Positions 1 through 9,957 of a stretch of 64,000 nt of DNA are shown piece by piece. Position 1 is the first letter of the stretch, and each line of letters begins with the position of its first letter. The DNA lies in NCBI RefSeq assembly GCF_900102745.1, contig NZ_FMZF01000001.1, forward strand, positions 372,001 through 436,000, given 5' to 3'. Below the pieces are notes generated by a model, which was not told where the DNA came from, did no database searches, and was given only the letters and a program-made list of their open reading frames with translations. The position numbers and the translations under genes were made by a program. Origin of the DNA: Geodermatophilus telluris. Lineage in GTDB: Bacteria > Actinomycetota > Actinomycetes > Mycobacteriales > Geodermatophilaceae.

Positions 1-481
1 TGAACCGGCGCAGCGGGCTCATCGCGGTGCGCGAGTCGAGGAAGCGGGAGCCCATGACGACGTCGTAGCCCTCCCGGATGCGCTCGACCATCGCCAGCAG
101 GTCCGACAGCTGGTGCTGGCCGTCGGCGTCGAAGCAGCCGATGTAGCGGGCGTCGGTGAAGCGCAGCGCGGCCTCGTAGCCGGTCTGCAGCGCGCCGCCG
201 GCGCCGAGGTTGACCGGGTGGCTGACCCGGAGCGCGCCGGCGGCGTCGATCTCGCGGGCCGAGGCGTCGGTGCTGGCGTCGTCGACGGCGATGACCGCCA
301 GGCCGGCCTGCACGAGCTCCTCGATGACCCCGCGGACGACGGAGGCCTCGTTGTAGACGCGGACCACCACGACCGTGTCGTCCCACGGCCCGGGGGCGCG
401 CCCGTCGCGCTGGTCGGAGGTCGCCAGGTGCAGCTGCGGCTGGAGCCCCAGCTGCCCACGGTCGCCGTGTGCTGCAGCCAT
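1..481 (-). CDS. GT2 family (DPM1-like) glycosyltransferase, 3' end outside the window
   Basis: Partial gene; 160 codons are visible from ATG at 481 before the window edge removes the C-terminal part. It reads as a GT-A fold family 2 glycosyltransferase of the polyprenyl-phosphate sugar synthase type: a nucleotide-binding strand with YNEAS near residues 43-47, acidic pair DD at 67-68 (VDDASTD), the metal-binding DAD at 118-120 (CFDADGQH), and GSRFLDSR near 144-151. Such enzymes move a sugar from a nucleotide donor to a polyprenyl phosphate or growing glycan at the inner membrane face. The start is chosen because a TAGCAT hexamer lies 8 bases upstream, a leaderless arrangement seen repeatedly in this window. 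Substrate cannot be told, and any C-terminal membrane segments lie outside the window. Confidence 0.85.
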   Translation of the reverse strand, partial: MAAAHGDRGQLGLQPQLHLATSDQRDGRAPGPWDDTVVVVRVYNEASVVRGVIEELVQAGLAVIAVDDASTDASAREIDAAGALRVSHPVNLGAGGALQTGYEAALRFTDARYIGCFDADGQHQLSDLLAMVERIREGYDVVMGSRFLDSRTAMSPLRRF

Positions 482-489
482 CGCCCGGG

Positions 490-495
490 ATGCTA
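490..495 (-). promoter_or_regulatory. -10 element (TAGCAT) of a leaderless promoter for the GT2 gene
   Basis: TAGCAT on the minus strand ends 8 bases before the ATG at 481, so transcription is expected to begin at or next to the start codon. No Shine-Dalgarno sequence fits in that space. No convincing -35 was seen. Confidence 0.5.
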
Positions 496-585
496 GCCCG
501 GTGGCGGCGGGCGGCCGGACCGCGACGGAGGCGGACTCCCCTGTCGACGGCGCCACGGCGGGCGACTCCTCGGTACGGGTGGCGG

Positions 586-2673
586 TCACACGAGCTCCTC
601 GAACAGGAAGGGCGCCAGGCTGCGGCTGTACTGGGCGGTCAGGTGGTTGGCGTCGAAGTACACGACCGCGCCGCCGATCGCCGTGTAGCAGGTCGTCTCG
701 TCGCAGAAGTAGTCGGTCAGGTCGACCAGGTGCAGGCCCGGCGCGGCGATCCGCTCCGCGGCGAGGGTCGCCGCGTCGGGGACCACGGCCTCGTCCCGGG
801 GACGCGAGCACTCCCGCGGGTCGTCCGGGTGGGCCTGCAGGCACTCGGGGACGTGCGGCAGCCCCGTCGTCGGGACGTCGCGCAGCACGTCGACCTCCAG
901 CCCGGCGTCGAGCCAGGCCGTCCAGGTGGCCGCGAAGCCCTGCGCGCCCGCCTCGAGGGAGTCCTCGCCCGCGAAGGTGAAGGCGGTGGTGAAGGAGGTG
1001 GTGACGACGGCGTCGACGTCGTGCGAGGTCAGCCAGTCGGTGACCTGCCCGCCCCAGCGGGCGCAGCCCTCGGTGTCGGTGCCGTCGCCCTGGAAGGCGA
1101 GCACGCGGGCCTCGGTGACCGGGCAGGCGCCGCGGAAGATCTCCACGAGCTCCCAGCCCTGCTGGCGGGCGATCTCGTGCACCGCGCCGCGCCAGTGCTC
1201 GGCGTGCGAGTCGCCGACCAGCGCCACCCGCCGGGTCGGCGCGTCCGTCCCGAAGCGGCAGGTCTTCACGCCGAGGTCGGTGTCGCTCGGCCCGCCCCTG
1301 GTCGGGCGGCACGCGGGGTCGCGGAACCACGGCGCGTCGTCCTCGGGGAGGACGAGGGACGCCGGCGGCCCGAACACGTCGCCGCAGCCGGTGGCGCCGG
1401 GGGCCAGCGAGCCGGCGCCGAAGCACGGGTCCTCCTGCGCCGCGGCCAGCTCGTCGCGGGCGGCGGCCTGGGCGACGTCGACCCGGTGGTACTGCCAGGC
1501 GGCGACGCCGGAGACCAGCGCCATCGCCACGACGGTGCACACGCCGACGACGAGGGGGCGCCGCAGGCGGCGCCACTGCTGGGCCGGCTGCTCGACCAGC
1601 TGGCGGGTGCCCCAGGCGAGCAGCAGCGAGGCGGCCAGCACGGCGAGCTTGTCGACGGTGGTCAGCGGCCGGGCGAGGGCGAAGGGGGCCAGCACGATCA
1701 GCGGCCAGTGCCACAGGTAGACGGCGTAGGAGACGTCGCCGACGAACTGGGTGGGCGCGAGGGAGACCAGCCGCGACGACGGGTCGCGCGGCCCGGTGTC
1801 GCCCGCCGCGATGACCGCCGCGGTGCCCAGCACGGGCAGCAGCGCGAGGTACCCCGGGAACGGCGAGGCGCTGGAGAGGGTCACGGCCGCCACGGCGATC
1901 GCGGCGAAGCCGGCCCAGCGCAGCACGACCGGCACCATCGGGCCCGACGCCAGCAGCGCCTGCGCCCGCGCGCCGGAGAGCCCGAGCGCCAGGACCGCGC
2001 CGACCCCGAGCTCCCACACGCGCGTCGGCGTCTGGAAGTAGGCGGCGGCGGGCTCGGTCGCCGTCCAGTACACCGACCAGGCCAGCGACGCGGCGGTGAC
2101 CACCGCGATGCCGGGCAGCAGCAGCGGGCGGCCGGAGCGGGTGCGCCCGGCCAGCCAGACCAGGGCGAGCACGAGCAGCGGCCAGCCGGCGTAGAACTGC
2201 TCCTCCACCGACAGCGACCAGTAGTGCTGGACGACGGAGGCGGCGTCCTGCGAGGCGGAGTAGTCGACCGCCCGGCCGGCCAGCGCCCAGTTCTGCACGT
2301 AGAAGGTGCTGGCCAGGACGTCGCCGGCGGTGGCCGCCCAGCGGCTCACCGGCAGCAGCAGGCCGGAGGCGAGCGCGGTGACCAGCAGGACCAGCAGGGC
2401 CGCGGGCAGCAGCCGGCGCGCCCGCCGGGCGTAGAACGCCCGCAGCGACAGCGTCCCGGTGCGCTCCACCTCGCGCCGCAGGTGCGAGGTGATGAGGAAC
2501 CCGGAGATGACGAAGAAGACGTCGACGCCGACGTAGCCGCCGGTCAGCCGGTTGGGCCACAGGTGGTAGACGACGACCAGCAGCACGGCGAGCGCGCGGA
2601 GGGCCTGCACCTCGGGCAGGAAGGTCCGCTCCCGGGGGGTGGCGGGCGCTTCGGGCGCGCGGAGCGAGAGCAC
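586..2673 (-). CDS. Membrane acyltransferase 3 with C-terminal SGNH domain (OafA-like)
   Basis: About 695 residues. The N-terminal half is a polytopic acyltransferase-3 domain; the conserved histidine is visible in VVVYHLWP (about His37), followed by GGYVGVDVFFVISGFL typical of the family. The C-terminal third is an SGNH-hydrolase-like domain with VALVGDSHAEHW (about residue 487) and the late D-x-x-H (FDANH, about 684). Family knowledge: these proteins take acyl groups through the membrane and O-acylate sugars of surface glycans or peptidoglycan. GTG at 2673 is preferred over an upstream in-frame ATG at 2721 because GGAG sits 7 bases before it. It lies 156 bases downstream of manC on the same strand, so its target may be the local wall polysaccharide; that is inference. 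Confidence 0.88.
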   Translation of the reverse strand: MLSLRAPEAPATPRERTFLPEVQALRALAVLLVVVYHLWPNRLTGGYVGVDVFFVISGFLITSHLRREVERTGTLSLRAFYARRARRLLPAALLVLLVTALASGLLLPVSRWAATAGDVLASTFYVQNWALAGRAVDYSASQDAASVVQHYWSLSVEEQFYAGWPLLVLALVWLAGRTRSGRPLLLPGIAVVTAASLAWSVYWTATEPAAAYFQTPTRVWELGVGAVLALGLSGARAQALLASGPMVPVVLRWAGFAAIAVAAVTLSSASPFPGYLALLPVLGTAAVIAAGDTGPRDPSSRLVSLAPTQFVGDVSYAVYLWHWPLIVLAPFALARPLTTVDKLAVLAASLLLAWGTRQLVEQPAQQWRRLRRPLVVGVCTVVAMALVSGVAAWQYHRVDVAQAAARDELAAAQEDPCFGAGSLAPGATGCGDVFGPPASLVLPEDDAPWFRDPACRPTRGGPSDTDLGVKTCRFGTDAPTRRVALVGDSHAEHWRGAVHEIARQQGWELVEIFRGACPVTEARVLAFQGDGTDTEGCARWGGQVTDWLTSHDVDAVVTTSFTTAFTFAGEDSLEAGAQGFAATWTAWLDAGLEVDVLRDVPTTGLPHVPECLQAHPDDPRECSRPRDEAVVPDAATLAAERIAAPGLHLVDLTDYFCDETTCYTAIGGAVVYFDANHLTAQYSRSLAPFLFEELV

Positions 2674-2741
2674 GGGCGATCTCCGTTGGGGGTGCGTCCG
2701 CCGGCGGCGGTCGGGGACCACCGGGACAGGCGGCCCTCGCC

Positions 2742-2747
2742 ACGGTA
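2742..2747 (-). promoter_or_regulatory. Possible -10 (TACCGT) for the acyltransferase/SGNH gene
   Basis: TACCGT on the minus strand lies about 70 bases before GTG 2673, which would give a leader of roughly 60 bases containing the GGAG ribosome site. No clear -35 was found, and read-through from manC is an alternative. Confidence 0.3.
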
Positions 2748-2829
2748 ACGGCCCCGGGGCGTCCGGTGCGGACGCCGACGGGGTGGGTGTGACGGAAGGG
2801 TCACACGCGCCGGGAGCGCGGTCGCGCGG

Positions 2830-3927
2830 TCAGCTGTACCGCGCGCCGTGCCCCTGCTCGACCGCGGCCAGCAGCTGCTTGACCCGCTCGGCGTCGGAGA
2901 CCGGGCACACCATCGTGACGTCGGCGGTGGCCACCACCACGCTGTCGCGGACGCCGACCAGCGCGACCAGGTGCTCCGGGTCGTCGCTGAAGACGATGTT
3001 GCCCGCGCTGTCGAGGGTCACCGCCAGCCCGCCGACCGCGTTGCCGTCGGCGGTGGCCAGGGTCTGCGCCAGCGCCGGCCACGAGCCGACGTCGAGCCAG
3101 TCGACGTCGAGGTCGGCGACCAGCACCCGGCCCGGCTCGGTGGCGGCGGGCTCGAGGACGGCGTAGTCGACGCTGGTCTTGGGCAGCGTCGGGAACACCT
3201 CGGCGAGGACGGCGTCGCGGTCGGTCCCCGCCGGCGCGGCCACGACCCGGGCCAGCCCCTCCGCGGACGCCGGCAGGTGGTCGGCCAGCGCGTCGAGCAC
3301 GGTGCGGGCCCGCCAGACGAACATGCCGGAGTTCCACAGGTACTCCCCCGACGCCAGGTAGGCCTCGGCGGTGGCGCGGTCGGGCTTCTCCTTGAAGGCG
3401 GCGGCCTCGGCGACCCCGGGCACCCCGGTGGCCGGGCCCCGGCGGACGTAGCCGAACCCGGTGGCCGGGGCGGTGGGCCGGATGCCCAGGGTGACCAGCG
3501 CCCGCGGCCGCTCGGCCAGGGCGTCGAAGGCGGTGGTCAGCGCGGCGGCGAACCGCTCGACCGGCCGGATCACGTGGTCGGCGCTGACGACGGCGAGCTC
3601 GGCGTCGGGGTCGGCCTCGGCCACCAGGGCGGCGGCCAGCCCGACGGCGTTGGCGGTGTCGCGGGCGACCGGCTCGAGCACCAGCCGGTCGGGCCGCAGC
3701 CGGGGCAGGGCGGCCCGCACCTGCGCGCCGTAGCGCGCGGCGGTGCACACCCAGATCCGCTCGGCGGGCAGCACCGCCTCCAGCCGGGTGAACGCCTCGG
3801 CCAGCAGGCTGTGCGCGCCGCCGTCCCCGCTGCTGACCACGTCGAGCAGCTGCTTGGGCCGGGCGGCGCGCGACAGCGGCCACAGCCGCGTGCCCGAGCC
3901 GCCGGCCATGACGACCGCGTGCCTCAT
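2830..3927 (-). CDS. manC: Mannose-1-phosphate guanylyltransferase
   Basis: 365 residues, the length of the monofunctional enzyme without the C-terminal phosphomannose isomerase cupin. It makes GDP-mannose from mannose-1-phosphate and GTP. The nucleotidyltransferase signature AGGSGTRLWPLSR occupies residues 8-20 with PKQ at 24-26; VSADHVI carries the metal-binding region and FKEKPD the sugar-binding region. The start is ATG at 3927, which overlaps the TGA of the upstream glycosyltransferase by four bases (ATGA), so the two are almost certainly co-translated. A wbbL-manC pair is also adjacent in M. tuberculosis (Rv3265c-Rv3264c, named manB there). GDP-mannose would feed mannosylated phosphatidylinositols, lipoglycans and polyprenyl-phosphate mannose. 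Confidence 0.93.
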   Translation of the reverse strand: MRHAVVMAGGSGTRLWPLSRAARPKQLLDVVSSGDGGAHSLLAEAFTRLEAVLPAERIWVCTAARYGAQVRAALPRLRPDRLVLEPVARDTANAVGLAAALVAEADPDAELAVVSADHVIRPVERFAAALTTAFDALAERPRALVTLGIRPTAPATGFGYVRRGPATGVPGVAEAAAFKEKPDRATAEAYLASGEYLWNSGMFVWRARTVLDALADHLPASAEGLARVVAAPAGTDRDAVLAEVFPTLPKTSVDYAVLEPAATEPGRVLVADLDVDWLDVGSWPALAQTLATADGNAVGGLAVTLDSAGNIVFSDDPEHLVALVGVRDSVVVATADVTMVCPVSDAERVKQLLAAVEQGHGARYS

Positions 3928-4868
3928 GCCGACGCCTCCTGACGGGTCCGGGTGCGGGCCGACCGGCCGACGTCGTCGGCGCGGCGCTGGAACCGGGCCC
4001 CGGCGGCCACCCGGCCGCTGACGTAGGAGACCAGCATCCGGGCGCCGAGCCCGGCCCGCAGGGCGCCCCGCAGCGGGGCGTTGCGCCGGCCGGGGTGCCG
4101 GCCGGACAGGTAGCGCAGCGCGCTGGTGTGGTGCACCCGCGCCATGCGGTGCGGCTCGCGCCGGGTGGCGTGCCCGCCCTCGTGCACCACGACCGCCGAG
4201 GGCGCGTACACGTGCAGCCAGCCGGCCCGCCCCAGCCGCTCGGCGAGGTCGACGTCCTCGAAGTACATGAAGTAGCCGGGGTCGAAGCCGCCCACCGACC
4301 AGAACGCCTCGAGGTCGACGAGGAAGCAGGAGCCCGACAGCCAGCCGGCGGTGCGCTCGCGCGGTGCCTCGCGCTCGCGGCGGTACCGCGCCGTCCACGG
4401 GTTGGCCGGCCACGCCCACCCCAGCAGCGCGTGCCCGGCGCCGGTCGACAGCCGCGGCAGGTCGCGCGCGGACGGGTACAGCTCCCCCTCCGGGGTCCGG
4501 ATGGCCGGGCCGACGGTGGCCGCCCGCGGCCAGCGGGCCGCGACGGCGAGCAGCTCGTCGAGCGAGCCGGGCTCGAAGCGGACGTCGGGGTTGGCCACGA
4601 GGGCGTACCCCTCCGCCACCCCGGCCAGGCCGGCGTTGACCGCCGCGCCGTAGCCGACGTTGCCGCCGGTGCGCAGCAGCCGGACGTGGGCGTGGCGCGC
4701 GGCGACGTCCTCGGGGACGCCGTCGGTGGAGCCGTTGTCGGCGAGGACGACCTCGACCGGGCGGGTGGTGGCCTCGGCCAGGGAGGTCACGAAGCCCTCG
4801 AGGGCCTCGCCGGGCGAGTAGGTCACCGCCACCACGCGCAACGGCCGGTCGGGAGCTGGGCGGGGCAC
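3924..4868 (-). CDS. wbbL: dTDP-rhamnosyltransferase WbbL-like (GT2)
   Basis: 314 residues, GT-A fold. N-terminal VVAVTYSPGEAL, then LADNGSTDG (nucleotide-binding acidic residue), VANPDVRF (DXD-like) and YFMYFEDVDLAERL, the E-D motif of bacterial rhamnosyltransferases. By family and by its ATGA-coupled manC neighbour it matches WbbL, which adds rhamnose to decaprenyl-diphosphate GlcNAc to complete the linker joining galactan to peptidoglycan. The dTDP-rhamnose genes rmlB and rmlD lie at 21.8-23.7 kb. Start GTG at 4868 has TAGAGT 6 bases upstream and no Shine-Dalgarno, so it is probably leaderless. The acceptor is inferred from context; another rhamnosylated glycan is possible. Confidence 0.8.
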   Translation of the reverse strand: MPRPAPDRPLRVVAVTYSPGEALEGFVTSLAEATTRPVEVVLADNGSTDGVPEDVAARHAHVRLLRTGGNVGYGAAVNAGLAGVAEGYALVANPDVRFEPGSLDELLAVAARWPRAATVGPAIRTPEGELYPSARDLPRLSTGAGHALLGWAWPANPWTARYRREREAPRERTAGWLSGSCFLVDLEAFWSVGGFDPGYFMYFEDVDLAERLGRAGWLHVYAPSAVVVHEGGHATRREPHRMARVHHTSALRYLSGRHPGRRNAPLRGALRAGLGARMLVSYVSGRVAAGARFQRRADDVGRSARTRTRQEASA

Positions 4869-4874
4869 GGGGCG

Positions 4875-4880
4875 ACTCTA
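4875..4880 (-). promoter_or_regulatory. -10 element (TAGAGT) of the leaderless wbbL-manC promoter
   Basis: TAGAGT on the minus strand ends 6 bases before the GTG at 4868. Together with the glf -10 at 5015-5020 it makes 4869-5028 a divergent promoter region of 160 bases; nothing else recognisable is in it. Confidence 0.55.
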
Positions 4881-4881
4881 G

Positions 4882-6216
<1,335 letters not shown>

Positions 6217-6235
6217 CCCCGAGGACTGACCCCGC

Positions 6236-8182
6236 ATGACGACGACGCACTCCCCGGTCTCCCCGGAACGGGTGAGCGAGCTCTCGGCCGAGGACCTCGC
6301 CTCCGGCAAGGCCGTCACCCTCCTGCAGCGGGTGATCCTGCCGCGTCCCGGTGACCCGCTGAAGGTCCGCTCCCTCTACGTCGACGAGGACCGCACGACG
6401 CGCGTGCGCTCGGCGACGCGCGGGGACGCCACGGTGGCGGCCGGCCACGAGGTCTCCTTCGCCACGTACTTCAACGCCTTCCCCGCCAGCTACTGGCGGC
6501 GGTGGACGGTGCTGCGCGAGGTCGTGCTGGGGATGACGCTCAGCGGGCCGGGTCGCATCGACGTCTACCGGTCCAAGGCCGACGGCAGCATCATCCACGT
6601 CACCGGCGCCACCACCACCGGCGAGGACCGCCGGGTGGAGTTCGAGCTGGACCTGACGCCGTTCGTGGACGGTGGCTGGTACTGGTTCGACCTCACCGCC
6701 GACGACGACTCCGTGACGGTCCGGGACGCCGCCTGGTACGCGGCCCAGGCACCGGAGCGCGACGCGCGCCTCTCCGTCGGCATCTGCACCTTCAACCGGC
6801 CGGACGACTGCGTCGCCGCCCTCCGGGCGCTGGCCGGCGACGACGTGGTGCGCGAGCTGATCAGCACGGTGGTCGTGGCCGACCAGGGGAACAAGAAGGT
6901 CCGCGACGCCGCCGGCTTCGCGGCCGTCGAGTCGGGCCTGGAGGGCCGGCTGCGGCTGGTGGAGCAGGGCAACCTGGGCGGCAGCGGCGGGTTCTCCCGC
7001 ACGATGTACGAGAGCCTGACCCACACCGACGCCACCCACCACCTGCTGCTCGACGACGACGTGCAGCTCGAGCCCGACAGCATCGCGCGGGTCTTCGCCT
7101 TCGCGCGGTTCACCAAGACCCCGATGCTCGTCGGTGGCCAGATGCTGGCCCTGCAGGACCGCTCGGTGCTGCACACCATGGGCGAGGTCGTGGCCCCGGA
7201 CAAGTTCTTCTGGCGGGCGGCCCCCAACACCGAGTACGCGCACGACTTCGCCAAGGAGAACCTGCGCGAGTCCGAGGACCTGCACCGCCGGGTCGACGTG
7301 GACTACACCGGCTGGTGGATGTGCCTGATCCCCCGCGAGGCGCTCGAGCGGCTCGGCTTCGCGCTGCCGGTCTTCATCAAGTGGGACGACGCCGAGTACG
7401 GCATCCGTGCGCGGGAGAACGGGTTCCCGGTGGCGACCCTGCCCGGCGCCGCCGTCTGGCACCTGTCCTGGAGCGACAAGGACGACACCGCCGGCTGGCA
7501 GGCGTACTTCCACACCCGCAACCGCCTGGTCGCCGCCGCGCTGCACAGCCAGTACAAGCGGGGCGGGACGCTGCTGCGGGACACCTTCAAGTTCGACCTG
7601 AAGTTCCTGATCATGCTGCAGTACGCCACCGCGGCCCTGCACCACCGCGCCTACGACGACTTCCTCGCCGGCCCCTCCCGGCTGTTCCCGCTGCTGCCCA
7701 CCGCGCTGCCCACGGCGCTGGAGCACCAGGGCGACTACCCGGACGGCCGGGTGCTGCCGTCGTCGTCGGACCTGCCGCTGCCCTCGATGGGCGCGGTCAA
7801 GGCCGAGCGGTTCATGAAGCCGCCGACGACCCCGGTGACCATCGGCCGCACCCTGCTCGGCGCGCTGGTGCACAACCTGCGCAAGCCCAAGCCGGGGGCG
7901 CAGGACCAGCCGGAGCTCAACATCAGCGCGCAGGACGCGCGCTGGTTCCTGCTCTCGCGGCTGGACAGTGCGACGGTCGGCACCGCCGACGGCCGCGGCG
8001 TCACCTTCCGGCGCCGGGAGCCGGACACCTTCTGGCGGATGCTGCGGCACTCGATCCGGGTGCACGTGCGGCTCTACCGCGAGTTCCCCGCCCTGGCCGA
8101 GCAGTACCGCGCCAGCCTCGGCGAGCTCACCTCGCCCGAGAGCTGGGAGAAGGCGTTCCTCGCCGAGGACGTCCGCGGCTGA
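6236..8182 (+). CDS. glfT2: Galactofuranosyltransferase GlfT2
   Basis: 648 residues, close to the roughly 640 of mycobacterial GlfT2. It polymerises galactofuranose with alternating beta-1,5 and beta-1,6 links on the polyprenyl-diphosphate linker at the inner membrane. Order: an N-terminal beta-sandwich (about 1-165), a GT-A domain beginning at LSVGICTFNRPDD, the metal-binding triad in HHLLLDDDVQLEPD, and FIKWDDAEYGIRARENG with the catalytic-site WDDAEY, then VWHLSW with the metal-ligand histidine, and a helical C-terminal domain. ATG at 6236 follows GAGGA in the 19-base gap after glf, so glf-glfT2 is an operon. It ends at a strong hairpin shared with glfT1. Confidence 0.96.
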   Translation: MTTTHSPVSPERVSELSAEDLASGKAVTLLQRVILPRPGDPLKVRSLYVDEDRTTRVRSATRGDATVAAGHEVSFATYFNAFPASYWRRWTVLREVVLGMTLSGPGRIDVYRSKADGSIIHVTGATTTGEDRRVEFELDLTPFVDGGWYWFDLTADDDSVTVRDAAWYAAQAPERDARLSVGICTFNRPDDCVAALRALAGDDVVRELISTVVVADQGNKKVRDAAGFAAVESGLEGRLRLVEQGNLGGSGGFSRTMYESLTHTDATHHLLLDDDVQLEPDSIARVFAFARFTKTPMLVGGQMLALQDRSVLHTMGEVVAPDKFFWRAAPNTEYAHDFAKENLRESEDLHRRVDVDYTGWWMCLIPREALERLGFALPVFIKWDDAEYGIRARENGFPVATLPGAAVWHLSWSDKDDTAGWQAYFHTRNRLVAAALHSQYKRGGTLLRDTFKFDLKFLIMLQYATAALHHRAYDDFLAGPSRLFPLLPTALPTALEHQGDYPDGRVLPSSSDLPLPSMGAVKAERFMKPPTTPVTIGRTLLGALVHNLRKPKPGAQDQPELNISAQDARWFLLSRLDSATVGTADGRGVTFRRREPDTFWRMLRHSIRVHVRLYREFPALAEQYRASLGELTSPESWEKAFLAEDVRG

Positions 8183-8210
8183 GGGCGGGCCCTCCGCGGA
8201 GGGCCGGACG

Positions 8211-8251
8211 CGACGAGGGCCCCGCACCGACCCGGTGCGGGGCCCTCGTCG
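8211..8251. terminator. Bidirectional terminator between glfT2 and glfT1
   Basis: Perfect 18-bp stem (8211-8228 pairing with 8234-8251) with a 5-base loop, between convergent genes and ending one base before the glfT1 stop codon. There is no clear T tract, as is common in GC-rich actinobacteria. An 18-bp perfect palindrome lies just before it at 8188-8205. Confidence 0.85.
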
Positions 8252-9178
8252 TCAGGAGGTGGGCCGGGCGAGCCGTTCCCGGCGGCCGGCGCGGGTCAGC
8301 CGCCGCCACTCGCGCCAGCCGGCGCGGTCGCGGCGGGAGACCAGGAAGAACCAGCCGAAGCGGACCGTCTCCAGCGGCCGCAGCCAGCGCATGCCCGGCT
8401 GGGCCATGAGGTAGCCGCGGTTGCGGTAGGTGAAGTACCGCTTGACCTCGTCGGCCGGGTACTGCGCCGACAGCCGCCCGCCGAGGATGGGCGCGAACTC
8501 CGTCGTCCCCTCCGGGTGCAGGTAGGCCGCCTGCGGGCAGGTGCCGAAGGGCAGGCCGGCGCGCAGCATCCGGCGGTGGACCTCGGTCTCGTCGCCGCGG
8601 AAGAACAGCCGGTAGTCCGGGACGCCGACGACGTCGAGCGCCTCGGCCCGGAACAGCGCCCCGTTGAACAGCGAGGCGTAGCTCGGCAGCAGGTCCAGGC
8701 CGGCGAAGTCGCTGCGGTGCCGCCGCCAGCGCAGCCCGCGGCGCAGCGGGAAGGCCAGCCGGTCGGGGTCGGCCATGTCGGTGACCAGCGGGCTGACCTC
8801 GGCCAGGCCGTGCCGCTCGGCGGCGGCCAGCAGCGTGGCCAGCACCGTCTCGTCGGCGGGCCGGCCGTCGTCGTCGGCGCACCAGACCCAGTCCGCGCCG
8901 AGCGCGAGGGCGTGCAGCATGCCGTAGGCGAACCCGCCGGCGCCGCCGAGGTTGCGGCGGCTGGGCAGGTGGGTGGCCGGCAGCCCGCTGGCGGCGACGA
9001 CGTCGGCGGCCGAGCGGTCCGGGCCGTTGTCGACGACGACGACGTGGTCGACCCGGCGGGTCTGGCCGGCGACGGCGGCCAGGCTCTCCGCGAGCAGCTC
9101 CCGCCGGTGCCGGGTGACGACGACGGCGACGACGCACTCCCCCGCCGCGGGCGTCGGGGCGGCCCCCGGCGCCGTCAC
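8252..9178 (-). CDS. glfT1: Galactofuranosyltransferase GlfT1
   Basis: 308 residues, GT2 family. GlfT1 adds the first galactofuranose residues to the rhamnosyl-GlcNAc linker before GlfT2 extends the chain. Motifs: VVAVVVTRHRRELL at the N-terminus, VVVDNGPDRS, NLGGAGGFAYGM, the DXD-type CADDDGRPADE, and FFRGDETEVHRRM, the acidic acceptor-site motif. It starts with GTG at 9178, overlapping the wzt stop by four bases (GTGA). The order wzm-wzt-glfT1 is that of an export operon; in M. tuberculosis the same three functions are clustered at Rv3781-Rv3783. Identity rests on family motifs plus this context. Confidence 0.92.
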   Translation of the reverse strand: MTAPGAAPTPAAGECVVAVVVTRHRRELLAESLAAVAGQTRRVDHVVVVDNGPDRSAADVVAASGLPATHLPSRRNLGGAGGFAYGMLHALALGADWVWCADDDGRPADETVLATLLAAAERHGLAEVSPLVTDMADPDRLAFPLRRGLRWRRHRSDFAGLDLLPSYASLFNGALFRAEALDVVGVPDYRLFFRGDETEVHRRMLRAGLPFGTCPQAAYLHPEGTTEFAPILGGRLSAQYPADEVKRYFTYRNRGYLMAQPGMRWLRPLETVRFGWFFLVSRRDRAGWREWRRLTRAGRRERLARPTS

Positions 9179-9957
9179 GCGGGCAGGCCCTTGTAGGCGC
9201 GCAGCACCTCGTCGAGGTCGCCCTGCTGCTTGATCCGCCCGTGCTCCATCCAGATCGCGGTGTCGCAGAGCTCGCGCAGGAACTCGTCGGAGTGCGAGGC
9301 GAACACCAGCAGGCCCGAGCGCTCGACGAGCTCGACCAGCCGCTGCTTGGACTTCTCGAGGAACGCGGCGTCGACCGCGCCGATCCCCTCGTCGAGCAGC
9401 AGGATCTCCGGGTCGATGCTGGTGACCACACCCAGGGCCAGGCGCACCCGCATGCCGGTGGAGTAGGTGCGCAGCGGCATGCGGAGGAAGTCGCCGAGCT
9501 CGGTGAACTCGGCGATGTCGTCGACCCGCTGCTCCATCTGCTTGCGGGTCATCCCGAGGAACAGGCCGCGGATCATGATGTTCTCGAGTCCGGAGATCTC
9601 CGGGTCCATGCCGACGCCGAGGTCGAACACCGGCGCGACGCGGCCGCGGACCTCCGCGTGGCCGCGGGTCGGCTCGTAGATGCCCGACAGCAGCCGCAGC
9701 AGCGTGGACTTGCCGGCGCCGTTGTGGCCGACCAGGCCGACCCGGGCGCCGTGCTCGAGGGTGAGGGTGATGTCCCGCAGCGCCTCGATGACGGGCACCT
9801 TGGCGGCGCTGTCGATGTTGCCGCCGACCAGTCCCATGACGGTCTTCTTCAGCGACCGGCTCTTGGCGTCGAAGATGGGGAAGTCGACGCAGGCGCCCGT
9901 GGTCGTGATGCTGACCGGCGCGCTGGTCGTCACCGTGCTGTCGGAGTCCACGTTCAC
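9175..9957 (-). CDS. wzt: ABC transporter ATP-binding protein Wzt (galactan export)
   Basis: 260 residues. The ATPase half of a polysaccharide ABC exporter. Walker A GHNGAGKST, C-loop YSTGMRVRLALG (the YSTGM variant typical of O-antigen and teichoic exporters), Walker B ILLLDEGIGA and switch histidine in FASHSDEF are all present. There is no C-terminal carbohydrate-binding domain, which places it with short Wzt/RfbE proteins. GTG at 9957 overlaps the wzm stop by four bases (GTGA), and its own stop overlaps glfT1 in the same way, so all three are translationally coupled. Likely substrate is the lipid-linked galactan. Confidence 0.93.
   Translation of the reverse strand: MNVDSDSTVTTSAPVSITTTGACVDFPIFDAKSRSLKKTVMGLVGGNIDSAAKVPVIEALRDITLTLEHGARVGLVGHNGAGKSTLLRLLSGIYEPTRGHAEVRGRVAPVFDLGVGMDPEISGLENIMIRGLFLGMTRKQMEQRVDDIAEFTELGDFLRMPLRTYSTGMRVRLALGVVTSIDPEILLLDEGIGAVDAAFLEKSKQRLVELVERSGLLVFASHSDEFLRELCDTAIWMEHGRIKQQGDLDEVLRAYKGLPA

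Noticed and set aside
8188..8205. 18-bp perfect palindrome just before the glfT2/glfT1 terminator.
   Set aside because: It has no loop and lies beside a far stronger hairpin; most likely part of the same termination region.
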